The notes below the pieces were generated by a model. That model worked only from the letters and a program-made list of their open reading frames with translations. It had not been told where the DNA came from and did not search any database. Shown here one piece after another: positions 1 through 8,128 of a stretch of DNA of 14,034 nucleotides. Position 1 is the stretch's first letter, and every line of letters begins with the position of its first letter. Made by a program: the position numbers and the translations under genes. The DNA comes from Synura sp. LO234KE (taxonomy: Eukaryota > Sar > Synurophyceae > Synurales > Mallomonadaceae): positions 1-14,034 of the forward strand of contig VKHC01000197.1 in assembly GCA_015143735.1 (NCBI GenBank), in the 5' to 3' direction.

Positions 1-205
1 CAGGAACCAGGAGTCGATGTCGGTTGGTCCATGATAGAGCTGGGGTGGAGAGGGCTTGGTGATGACCGTCCGCAGAGTGGGTGATAAAACGGGTTGCGGG
101 AGCTGCCAATGTCTGTAGACGATGTCAGAGCGGAAGCCCTGAGGGGTACTGTACGTGGCGACCGTTCCTAAAAGTAATGGATTAAGCCACCTACCACCTG
201 TTCCA
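1..205 (-). mobile_element. Fragment of a minus-strand retroelement (copy A), cut by the window edge
   Basis: Read on the minus strand, this stretch encodes a peptide containing SDIVYRHW, then SPPQLYHG, then DSWFL. The minus strand near 2947-3080 encodes a clearly related peptide (ADIIYRH, then SPPQLHRG, then DFWFPALFG), and the two also match at DNA level over roughly 150 bp. This is therefore a second copy of the coding segment that lies upstream of the RNase H remnant at 1.1-1.9 kb. Homology fades above about 205 and the rest of the copy runs off the left edge. I do not recognise the domain; the retroelement label comes only from its relation to copy B. No stop codon interrupts the segment between about 170 and 1, so it may be less decayed than copy B. 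Confidence 0.55.
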
Positions 206-734
206 ATGTGTCGCTATCGCCTGAGCTGTTGTAACAGCAGAAACTCCTTCTAATCGTCAACGTTCCTCGTTTTTACTTTCCCAAGAAGCAAGCTGTAGAC
301 TTCAACAAAACTTTAGTATCACCATCTCAAAGTGAACCGAAAAGTGTCGTACTTTATGAAGAGCTTTTGTATACCCAAGCAGCTGGCAGTCGTATAGCAA
401 AAAGTTTCTTAGTAAGTGGCTGTTCTAACTCGTAGTAGCTAGTATCTCATTACGACAAGTTGCTAAAGTTGTATCCACTATAGTAGTATTTGTACTAAGA
501 GCAACTCTTATTTCGTCAGCCAAGAATTGGATACCGTCGGCAATCAAGTGAAGTGAGGACTCTCCCCCTTTGTTGAAGAAACTAAATTTAATTCAACAGA
601 TTAAGAAAAGGGGAGCACGATGACGAGTTGACGAAGATTTATAATATTGCGATTATTTGGTGCTGAAATATCATTGAAAGATACTTTCGTGATGATGCCG
701 AAAATCCAATAGTTAATTACACAGTCAGTAAGAA
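206..734. other. AT-rich gene-free stretch
   Basis: No coding frame with recognisable content on either strand. The stretch is AT-rich compared with the GC-rich retroelement DNA that begins at about 740, so the composition change helps place the 3' end of that element. A palindrome-like run near 431-457 (tagtagctagtat) weakly resembles the hairpin repeat at 8726-8742, but I do not treat it as a real copy. Confidence 0.5.
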
Positions 735-835
735 AGATAATAGCAACCAATGGAAAAATTACCCTCTATGATGAACCAAAGGGCAAGTCCCATGACCGTG
801 TCGAGGGAACCGATTGAGTGCACTCGGTGCAAGGG
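735..835 (-). repeat. Retroelement 3'-terminal module, copy 1
   Basis: On the minus strand this reads CCGAGTG-CACTC, then CCCTCGACACGGTC, then GGGACTTGCC, then GGTTCATCAT. The minus strand at 10660-10575 has the same elements in the same order (CCGAGTG, CACTC, CCCTCTACTCCGTC, GGGACTTGCC, GGTACATAT). It lies about 300 bp beyond the end of the RNase H frame in both cases, so it is best read as the conserved 3' untranslated end of the element. Here the hairpin is reduced to the 10-nt palindrome GAGTGCACTC with imperfect flanks. No poly-A tail or target-site duplication is obvious next to it. Confidence 0.6.
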
Positions 836-1119
836 AACAGTCCCCGATTAGATCCCCATCGTAAATGTACAGGTGCGGGCATGGTGAGATAGTGGAAATG
901 CAGGGCGATGAGAAGAAAAAACGCACGCCAGGGCAGAGAGTAAAGGCAGTCGAAAGAAGGCAGGCGAGGATCCATCCAGGGGGGGCCTCCTTGACGGCCG
1001 CGGCTTCAGCGTTAAGAAGGCAAGGTCCTTGAAGGACGACGGGGGCTCGCAGGATAATTTTCGGAGACGTTCGAGGGGAGGCGACGAACCTGGTTCCCTT
1101 CTCAAGGCGATGGGGTGCA

Positions 1120-1884
1120 CACACCCCTAGCCGCCAACCTATCCGCCTCCACATTGCCTATGGCGAAGAGGTTATCTGCGTCCAGGAGATGGAGATGGAG
1201 TTGTCCCGTTGTACCTGGTCGAGAAACGCGTGAAAGCGGGTAATTATTCGCTTGTTTGCCACTGGTTGGATCGAGAGGGTAGCGAAGAGCTTGGCACTGT
1301 AGTCGATGTCGAGACGAGGTTGTTGCGGAGAGACAAGGCTGGGTTGAGAGACTTTTTCACTGCTTTTGTATTCAGTCGAGGCCGTGGTAAATAGAGCTGA
1401 GTTCACCTGTGTTGCTGGTGGCCTGCATAGCGCCGAGCCAGTGAGATCCCGAAGCAGACGTGACGACCGGTCCCCAAATTGCCCGAGTTTCGACTGAAGC
1501 AGCGAAGTTGATGTGGACGTCCCAGCTTGCAGGGCCACTGGGGAGCGCAGATTCATCTGTGAAGACGTGCGCCGTGGGGTCCCCGGGTCCAGTAGACTTG
1601 GCCAGAGGAGAACCACTTGACATCAGCATGGATGCAAACGGTCTGGGGCTGGGTTTCCGGTCAGGAGTAGTAGATCCCCGGGATGTGACCGAATAAATGA
1701 CCGTAGTATTAGACTCGGCATGTGGACGGGGCTTGAAACACCGGCGCTGCAGGGGGGTCCGCCTCTGGGTCGTGGAAATGACATCACAGTAGGCCGCCTG
1801 TTGGCGAGCGGCCCAGATGGAGTCAATATTGTTGACCAAGTGCTTGCTTACAAGAGCGAGAAGACTTTCGCTCTGGGCTTTCAC
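1120..1884 (-). pseudogene. Frameshifted type-1 RNase H domain of retroelement copy B
   Basis: RNase H cleaves the RNA strand of RNA/DNA hybrids during retroelement copying. The four catalytic carboxylates can be traced on the minus strand across three frames. The first Asp is in VFTDES (codon at 1557-1555). The Glu is in SNTGELSSIYHGLD (1404-1402). The third Asp is in LDIDYSAK (about 1304), followed by NKRIITRFHAFL. The last Asp is in GNVEADRLAARG (1143-1141). The frame shifts between the Glu and the third Asp, and again just before GNVEAD next to a stop at 1160-1158, so no intact enzyme is made. The order and spacing fit the RNase H fold well. Upstream residues (1884 to about 1570) are Ser/Pro-rich linker. 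The shift sites would need read support, since sequencing errors could mimic one of them. Confidence 0.7.
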
Positions 1885-1969
1885 CTAGTCAGTAGGGTAA
1901 ACCACCTGGTCTCATTGGATGATCTGGGAGGAGTTCCAGTTGCCCATGCCGAGTCGGTGGCCGCCGTCC

Positions 1970-2269
1970 TCATGAACTAGACGGAGGAGAACCGGGGAGG
2001 CGACGGTTGAGATCAGCCGGTAATGGTGTGGTGGACATGAGACTATCGGACTCAGCGCGAGCTTCACTGAGGAGAGGGTGCTGGCAAGACCGGAAGAGGT
2101 GGTCATACGTGTCGAGCAGCGTTCGATGCACAGAGCTGACAGGTAAGAAGGGAGTTGCGTTTTTTGTCAGTCGTCGCGCCTGCGTCCAGTGCCGCTCGTG
2201 AAGAAGACGGTCATAGTGGCCGCGTGCGCCTGCCGAATGCCCCGATAACTTCACAACCTGGCGAAGCAA
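1970..2269 (-). pseudogene. Linker region between the main frame and RNase H, zinc-knuckle-like
   Basis: A 99-codon open minus frame includes the segment DTYDHLFRSCQHPLLSEARA. A short aromatic/Cys/His motif of the form D-T-x-x-H-L-F-x-x-C-x-H-P-x-L followed by an Ala/Arg helix is commonly seen in non-LTR retrotransposons between the reverse transcriptase and the RNase H. Its position here, just before the RNase H, agrees with that. Only one Cys and one His pair are visible and the partner Cys residues expected in front appear lost (SSVHRTLLD), so metal binding is unlikely in this copy. Assignment is by resemblance and place only. Confidence 0.35.
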
Positions 2270-2319
2270 AGTGTCTCCACATCCTGCCAGCGAAGAGGAA
2301 GGAGACGGCAGGTGCGGTC

Positions 2320-3054
2320 TTAGTCGCGAGCAAGTTGAGCTTCGACCCGCTTAGTGTCCAGAATGCGAGTATAGTGGAACGAGGAGCAGGGACGCCGTGG
2401 GCAGGTCCGATCAGACCCAGCGGTCGAGGAAGAAATCCGAGGAAAGACACTCCAAGATAGAAAAAACGTGATGGGAGCATCGCGGAACTCTAACCCATGG
2501 GTGGTGGAGCAGAGTTCGCCCTGAGAGAGGCCCAAGATCGCGTAAATAGAGGCTAAGCCATGCCCAGCGCCGGTCCCGAAAGCGAGTGCGAAGGAACCGC
2601 AGAAGGCGTTGAAGCAAAGCAAACTCTTCTGGAAGCGGTGAGATGGAGATGGGCGACTTCTTAGAGAGGCACTCCGCGACTCATTGGAAAAAAAGTCAGG
2701 TAAGGACCGGAAATGGCAGTGAAGTTGGACGTGAACGGTCCTTCTGCCCATATGGGTCGGGTCGGGAGAGCAGCCGCTGAGAGACAACGGAGGTCCGCTG
2801 CAGAAATTTCGACCGATGCGTCCCGGGGGCAGAATGGGGGAGACCCGAAGAATCTCCATCGCTTCCGGAAGAATGTCTTGGCGGGCCCGTGCGGTACGAA
2901 AAGCCAGTGAGTTAACAGGAAACGCGCTGCGGTCAGGCCCAAACAGTGCCGGAAACCAGAAGTCGTGGTCATTGTGTCCACGGTGGAGCTGTGGAGGGGA
3001 TGCCTGAGTGGCTTCAGTCCGCAGTAGTTGGGAGGTAACCGAACATGGAAGGGT
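2320..3054 (-). pseudogene. Long open frame of retroelement copy B, function not recognised
   Basis: This minus frame stays open for 244 codons from just after a TGA at 3057-3055 to a stop at 2320. The usual first Met would be at 2859, but the relation to copy A (1-205) extends through the upstream half (SPPQLHRG, DFWFPALFGPDRSAF), so the frame is a piece of a longer reading frame rather than a gene that starts at 2859. In copy A the codon matching the TGA is Trp (RHWQL versus RH-stop-TL), so this stop looks like a single-base nonsense change. The protein is rich in Arg, Pro, Ser and Phe. I see no YxDD or other reverse transcriptase core motif. It could be the region flanking a lost polymerase. 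Confidence 0.4.
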
Positions 3055-3330
3055 TCAGTGCCGATAGATGATGTCCGCCGTAATTTGAGACGGTCATAAT
3101 TTCAGTGATTCTATTGGAAAGGCCGCTTGCCCCGGCAGAAATGGGACCTACTCGTCAACCGGAAGCATAAGGAGCAGAACCGCCGCTTGAAGGCCCGACG
3201 AAAGTGCGCAAAAATGTCTCTGGGAGTTGCCACCTCCAAGAGTCACCTCCCCGTGCAACCAGATCTTCATAGGAGAGGAGGTGACGAGCCCGAAAATATT
3301 CGTGCTGAGCCTTGGTGCAGCGAAGGCTGT

Positions 3331-4475
3331 GCAAGAGGTTGCCTACTAAGTCAGAGAGCTGTGGCGGCTACGCTCGTGATAGTAATGTTTGACTTGAACT
3401 GGCGACTTTTCATGAATAGGTAGGCCAAACATGAAAACATAACCACAATTAGAAAGCTCTTTTTAAGAAGAAACAGAGCAAACATTCTTTTCGTCGCTTA
3501 AGAATATGTAGCCAAACAACATTTTCCAACAAGTATATTTCTCATCTGCACACCTAAAATTGTATGGTTATTATTAGCACTAGAATGATTAGTATTCATC
3601 ACGTGATTTTTCACAATATTCTGATTATGCCGCATTAAATATTGCTTCTGTTATTCTCGTACAGCGTCATAGTATTCTGCCTGCTGTAAAGAAATAGAAT
3701 GCACGTACTAGTCAATAGCAACATTAGGCAGTAAGGTAGTGAAGTGGGCTTGCTTAGATTATTGATTCATCTAATATACCTCGTAAATGATGATAAGACG
3801 AAGTTAAGATGAAGAAGGTTATTTTTATTGTAGCCTCTACTTACAAGCTAGTCCTTGCTGTAAGACAGAATCTCTGGTTAAACACCAGTGAAAATATTTT
3901 ATTATGTTTGTTGATGATTTAATAAGCACGCAACGCACCAATTCTTTCTAAGAAAGTTGGTTTCGTTACTAAATAGCAAGTTTAACAAACCGCCATAAAC
4001 AAAGACTTTCGTTACTAAGTCCGTTTGTAGTTGTTGTCATCAGCAGCACATGGAAAAGAGGAGCGCGTGTTTATTCTAACAAAATTATGTTAGATAGAAT
4101 ATCTTTAATTGAATATAGCAAAATACATTAGATTAATGATTACAAAAACTAAGATACTAAATTTTAGTTTCTCTCGGGATGAGAGAGATCCTCCGATGCT
4201 ATTTTTGGCACATTAGACAAATAGAAAGCTGTTTTGGACTATTCCAAATACCTGTTCCCTGAGGCAGAAGTGTTTCTAATTCGCGTCGAAACTAAGTTGA
4301 CCATTTGGACGCCTCGAAAAGAGTCTTTTGCCACTGTTTCCACTTTTCTCCAAAGCTTTCGCCACAACAATTTACACACCTTATAAACAAACAGAAGCGA
4401 AGCTCTTCAGCCACTTCACTCTCGACAAGCGGGAATCAAATAGTGCACCTCGGACAGGTAGTAACCAACTCAGAG
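3331..4475. other. AT-rich gene-free stretch
   Basis: No frame longer than about 60 codons with recognisable content on either strand. The stretch is strongly AT-rich. A small direct repeat, tttcgttacta, occurs at 3962-3972 and 4008-4018. The last part (4300-4475) lies downstream of the EF-hand gene, which is read on the minus strand, and so should include its 3' untranslated region; I see no certain polyadenylation signal. Confidence 0.5.
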
Positions 4476-6402
4476 CTATGTCACCATTTCGGATGTTGCC
4501 TGTTGGTTGTTCGCCCCGGCTAGGCTTGACACAACCACAGTGGATGGCTTAGCGTACAGTCTCCTGGAGTCCATCACTTGACCAACACGAGCGTACTTCG
4601 CGGTTGTCGCGGACCCCGCCCTACTCCCGAACAACCGCGGCTTAGGAGTGGCCAAGAAGTAAGCTGTCTGATTCTCCAGGGCCGAGTAGCCTAGATTTAG
4701 CGTGAAGGGGTGGGGAGCACTGTTAACCGCTTCCTTTTTACCAAACAAGCGGGAGGCCAGTCGTCCGTCCCCGAAGTCTACAGTAGCTCTCCTCTTCAAT
4801 TCGGACGACGAATTCTCCAACGGCTTGGAGGACGCGGGTATATGTGGGTGTGGAGTACTAGGCCTCCTTCTGCGGTTGGTCCTGGGAGGGGCGCCGGAGT
4901 TCGCTATGGATGGAAGGGTGGAGTTGGAGTTCTCTCTGTCGTCGTATTCGATGGGCGCTGCAGGGCGGACGGAACACACAATGCGATTGCTGTCTGACTT
5001 GATCAATTGCGTGTCAGAAAACCTCCTCCTTAACTTGCCGACGGATTCCTTGGACTCGGCTGGGTCACTGTTCGGCGGTTTTTGAGCGTCGACTGAGGAG
5101 AGGGAGGCGGGAGGGGAGGAAGGAAGGTGTGAGGTGAGGTTAGAAGGGAACGGTGCAGCTGGATATAGTGGCACCAGTTTTTAAATTATTTATCAATGTT
5201 GACTACATTTCGAGGGAGACGTGCGTACTTTTGGTGTCAGTGTCACCTAGAGAGGAAATAGACCGCGTCCTCTTCATGGCTACGGGGGACTCCTTGGCCG
5301 AGTCGGGCTGTTCCCCAGTCGAGATAGAGCGTCGACTGGCAGCAGCTGCGGAGATAGGCACCTCTGCAGGGTTGTCTGCGTGATTGTCACCTCCGCCGTT
5401 GGTAAATATGGAGTCGAAGTTCATACTAAAACTGTCCCTGTTGTTGCGCCTGTTGTTGGCGACAGCGTTGCCCGTCTCACCTCCGAACAAGTAGGGATTA
5501 ATCTCCACGAATATGTTCCTCAGCGTCTGAGGGGCGATCCCTCTCCTCAACTTCTTGAAATGCTGCCAGTTTTGCTCACCGAAAGTCTTCAATTGACAAC
5601 TCGTTTGCATTCCTGACAATATGGACAATATAGAAGAGTAGATAATTTTAAATTGTCTCATATGCGTGAATATTGCTGATGTCACCTAGTGCCCGGTAGA
5701 GTAACTGAGGATGAGACTTTGTATATTGCAGAAATCCGTCTTCATCCAGGCCCTTACTTGTTATCGTGCATTGAATCTTGTCTAGTATTCTAAAATAAGA
5801 TGGATTAACGGAACGTGTTTTCTCCGTTGGTTTAAACTTACTTAAGCGCCATCGGATTCTCCTTATAATTTGTCCCATATATATCTTTGACCAGCATACG
5901 GAAATTGTTCACCTTGAGAGTGCCGCTGCATTAGATCATACTCATGATGTAAGGACAACAGACTACATTTCATTTATCATTGGAGTACTTACGTTTTTGT
6001 TACGTCGTATAGCAATAAGACAAATTTAGCTACAACATCATGGTAACGAAGCAAGTTGGAAATAATTACAGAAAAATTACCAAGTAATGTTTCATCCAAA
6101 GTACAAAAGTTCCATAGTGCAAACAGAAATTCTCCAAAATTATCTAAATTCCCGTTCGGCTCGTTATTGGGCTTAAACGCAGAAAATACTTTGAATATGA
6201 AGATGACAGGTTCAACCTCAAGAAATGAGAGCAAGCATCTTATTGGAACAGGTTGGTTTGTATCTAATTTGGCATGGTATTTGACTCTCATAAATATTTT
6301 CCAAAACTTTGTTACATCAATATCATTGAGCCCCACTGAGTGGAATAAATATATCCATTGTGGAGACAGTGTTGGTGCGGAGGACGAGAATCTGCAACCC
6401 AT
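4476..6402 (-). CDS. EF-hand family protein, predicted N-myristoylated, six exons
   Basis: Six minus-strand exons join in phase: 6402-6081, 6029-5993, 5925-5842, 5789-5686, 5612-5247 and 5158-4476, giving about 531 residues. The start MGCRFSSS has Gly2, Cys3 and Ser6, the pattern for N-myristoylation plus palmitoylation; an in-frame stop lies 13 codons upstream with no other Met. Residues 1-200 follow a protist EF-hand family: GEFLFALWNFCTL (about 90-102), FVLLLYDVTKTG (about 110-121) and NFRMLVKDIYG, then HPQLLYRALGMQ. The loops are degenerate: DVTKTGTLKVNN lacks Asp at position 3 and Glu at position 12, and the first loop is barely visible, so calcium binding is doubtful. The tail from about 230 onwards is Ser/Pro/Arg-rich and probably disordered, with basophilic kinase-type sites (RRS278, RRRFS352, RRRRPS405, KRRAT430). 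It is probably a membrane-tethered signalling or scaffold protein. The exon structure is from splice signals and homology; the last exon is the least certain. Confidence 0.72.
5159..5246 (-). other. Probable intron 5 of the EF-hand gene, 88 bp
   Basis: Donor CTAG|GTGACA (the same nine bases as intron 4), acceptor ATATCCAG. Phase 1 on both sides. Splicing adds the 227-codon last exon. If it is retained, translation ends at 5203 after STHVSLEM, giving a shorter protein. A competing donor, AAAA|GTACGC, a little downstream is also in phase. Confidence 0.55.
5613..5685 (-). other. Intron 4 of the EF-hand gene, 73 bp
   Basis: Donor CTAG|GTGACA, acceptor TTGTCAG. It joins HPQLLYRAL to GMQTSCQLKTFGEQNW in phase 1, a junction that matches the family. 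Confidence 0.7.
5790..5841 (-). other. Intron 3 of the EF-hand gene, 52 bp
   Basis: Donor GTAAGT, acceptor ATTTTAG. It joins KENPMALK to ILDKIQCTI in phase 2. Confidence 0.72.
5926..5992 (-). other. Intron 2 of the EF-hand gene, 67 bp
   Basis: Donor GTAAGT, acceptor TGCAG. It splits an EF-hand loop: YDVTKT is joined to GTLKVNNFRMLVKDIYG. Phase 2. Confidence 0.78.
6030..6080 (-). other. Intron 1 of the EF-hand gene, 51 bp and in frame
   Basis: Donor GTAATT and acceptor TTGTAG on the minus strand. The length is a multiple of three and there is no internal stop, so the intron reads as 17 extra residues (NFSVIISNLLRYHDV and flanks) if not removed. Removing it joins CTLDETLL to AKFVLLLYDVTKTG, which restores the family spacing between the second and third EF-hand. 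Confidence 0.75.
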
Positions 6403-6507
6403 AGAGGCAACTCTTAACCTTTCTCGAGAGGTTTCATCTTATGACAGTCCTCCACTAGTATTTCCTCCTAAATTGAATTAACGGTCACAATTAGTAATTA
6501 CGCAAGA
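6403..6507. promoter_or_regulatory. Compact divergent promoter region between the EF-hand gene and argJ
   Basis: Only 105 bp separate the two predicted start codons, which point away from each other, so both promoters and 5' untranslated regions must lie within this space or overlap the coding regions. Both start codons are supported by upstream in-frame stops. The stretch contains the palindrome TCTCGAGA (6422-6429) and AATTAGTAATT near 6489-6499, but no clear TATA box. Co-regulation of the two genes is possible, not shown. Confidence 0.5.
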
Positions 6508-8128
6508 ATGATTCGCCTAATAAGATCCCACATTTTAATGACTCTGTTCTTATCGTGTGTTTCCTTTCAGTTTAAATTTGATCATTTCCATTATTTTCCT
6601 CGCAGGAAGTATGCGAGTACAATTACTTCGGAGAGTAATTTGCATTCAATTCAAACGAACGAATTCAAATCACAAAAAGAATACATACAATTTCTGAAAT
6701 CTGAATCTGCGCTTCCATCAGGCTTCTCTATTGGGATGACTAGATTCAGCTTTAGGCCGGATGAGTTGGATAAGGAGCTGCCGATGAATTTGACAGCAAT
6801 CCTTTTAGATAAACCCTCCTCGTCTTTCGCTGCCTTATTCACGTCAAACGCCTGCCCTGGAGGTCCAGTACTGATTGGGAAGGAGAGGATGAAGAACAGT
6901 AAAGAAATTCAAGTAATTGTGGTGAATAATAAAATATCTAATGTTTGTCCTGGAGGAATACTCGATGGGGGTGTCTCAGACAGCGAAAGACTGTGCAAAG
7001 CTGTGTCAAAACAATTTAATTTGAATGATCATACAAAGGTTTGTCAATATGACATTATATCCGCTCTCGTGTCGGACAGTAATGGTGAATTAGGTTTTTC
7101 CCAGCTCGACTGGAATAATTGGATGGAGACTCCCTGTGGATGCTATGATCAAGCAGCTGGTAACTAATAACATTGCAACTCATATGCTATTGACCTAGTG
7201 ATATCTTCAGCCATCTTTATTCGAGTCCGTACAGAGAAGCAGTATTTTGCCGGCGGCCTTAGGCATAACCACCACGGATCGATACCCCAAAGTCAGATCC
7301 TATTCTTCAGAGAAGTATGGCTGGAGAATTGTGGGAATTGCAAAGGGTGCAGGGATGATTGAGCCCAATTTAGCAACCATGCTTTCCTATATTCTCACCG
7401 ACCTTGATGTACAGAGAGATGTATTGCAAGATATGTTAAACGACATCACGCAGACGACATTCAATTGTCTCACCATTGATGGCGACCAGAGCACTTCAGA
7501 TACTGTATTTGCGATATCTTCCCAAAATATTCCTCTCTCTGCATCTGACGAATTGACTGAATTCAGAGATGGGTTGAAGAGCATCTGCTCGCGGTTATCG
7601 GAAGACATCGTGTTTAACGGAGAAGGAACTCAGCACGTTGTCCGAATACACGTTCACAACGCGCCCAGTGTGTCACTCGCCAGAAATCTGGGTCGATTCG
7701 TCATTAATTCTAATTTGGTTAAATGTGCGATATCCGGTAACGACCCAAATGTGGGGCGAATTGTGGGGGCGATTGGGAGCTATTTGGGCTCTGCCTCCGC
7801 CGCCCCGCTATTGGTAGGGCTGAAACCTGGAGATTTGACACAAGGGCTCAGAGTCACGCTGGGGGGACTGGACATCTACTCTGACGGCGCTTTCCAATTG
7901 AGTCCGGCCAAGGAGAAGCTGTTGAGCGACTACATGTTGGACGCGCAGCTCTTTCCCAACGAGATTCCTGAGCATGACCGTAATTACCCTCCTCACCGAA
8001 AGATGGTAGAAATAGAAATATACTTAGGCGGCTCCCAGGCGCTTTCTAGTAACGGTTTCGACAGCGTGGTGCTCGGAAGTGATTTAACGAAGGAATATGT
8101 GGAGATAAATGCAGACTACAGGTCTTAG
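6508..8128 (+). CDS. argJ: Glutamate/ornithine N-acetyltransferase (ArgJ), split by short introns
   Basis: ArgJ moves the acetyl group from N-acetylornithine to glutamate in the cyclic arginine pathway; some members also use acetyl-CoA. Exons 6508-7038, 7094-7159 and 7211-8128 join in phase to 504 residues, or 487 if a further 51-bp intron (6555-6605) is removed. In order the protein shows LPSGFSIGMTRFSF, VIVVNNKISNVCPGG, the oxyanion-hole motif PSSTGIIGWRLPVDAM (only seen after splicing), ILPAALGITTTDRYPK, and KGAGMIEPNLATML, where Thr255 (codon 7376-7378) is the self-cleavage nucleophile. Then come FNCLTIDGDQSTSDTVF, NGEGTQHVVRI, SGNDPNVGRIVGAIGS and the C-terminus EYVEINADYRS. All key residues are present and the end is complete. 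The N-terminus is either a basic organelle-targeting peptide or, unspliced, a hydrophobic leader. An in-frame stop upstream of 6508 with no other Met supports the start. Confidence 0.93.
6555..6605 (+). other. Candidate in-frame 51-bp intron near the argJ start
   Basis: GTGTGT at 6555 and a pyrimidine-rich TTTTCCTCGCAG ending at 6605 would make a 51-bp intron, the same length as two other introns here. Removal changes the leader from MTLFLSCVSFQFKFDHF to MTLFLSKYASTIT and keeps the frame. There is no internal stop, so coding sequence alone cannot decide. Confidence 0.45.
7039..7093 (+). other. argJ intron 1, 55 bp
   Basis: Donor AAG|GTTTGT, acceptor GAATTAG|G. The length is not a multiple of three. 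Splicing is required to reach the frame of PSSTGIIGWRLPV; without it the family-conserved motif is lost and a stop follows soon after. Confidence 0.85.
7160..7210 (+). other. argJ intron 2, 51 bp
   Basis: Donor CTG|GTAACT, branch-point-like CTATTGAC and acceptor TCTTCAG. It contains in-frame stops (TAA right after the donor). Splicing joins DAMIKQL to PSLFESVQRSSILPAALG. Confidence 0.88.

Larger units (their letters stand above)
735..3330 (-). mobile_element. Decayed retroelement, minus strand (copy B)
   Basis: This GC-rich block lies between two AT-rich flanks. In minus-strand order it holds a long open frame (3054 to 2320), a linker with a Cys/His-like segment (2269 to 1970), a frameshifted type-1 RNase H (1884 to 1120) and a 3' module (about 835 to 735) that recurs at 10575-10660. 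An RNase H placed after the main coding region suits a non-LTR retrotransposon, but I could not find a reverse transcriptase catalytic motif, so the class is inferred. Frameshifts and stops show that the copy is dead. The 5' limit is set only by the drop in GC above about 3330-3420. A further open minus frame from 3307 to 3155 (starting QHEYFRARHLLSYEDL) may be its N-terminal remnant. Confidence 0.6.

Noticed and set aside
431-457. Third possible copy of the 8721 repeat (tagtagctagtatctcattac)
   Set aside because: The match is short, needs gaps and lies in AT-rich DNA where such matches occur by chance.
759-1154. 131-codon open frame on the minus strand with Cys/Phe-rich content
   Set aside because: It is out of frame with the RNase H ending GNVEADRLAARG in the same place and covers the 3' untranslated part of the element.
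3127-3423. 98-codon open frame on the plus strand
   Set aside because: It has no ATG at its track start that fits a gene and lies opposite retroelement remnants; no recognisable content.
4702-5085. 127-codon and 95-codon open frames on the plus strand
   Set aside because: They lie opposite the last EF-hand exon and arise from its Ser/Pro/Arg-rich composition.
6056-6481. 141-codon open frame on the plus strand
   Set aside because: It lies opposite exon 1 of the EF-hand gene, whose minus-strand reading matches a known family across several splice junctions; the plus reading has no family resemblance.
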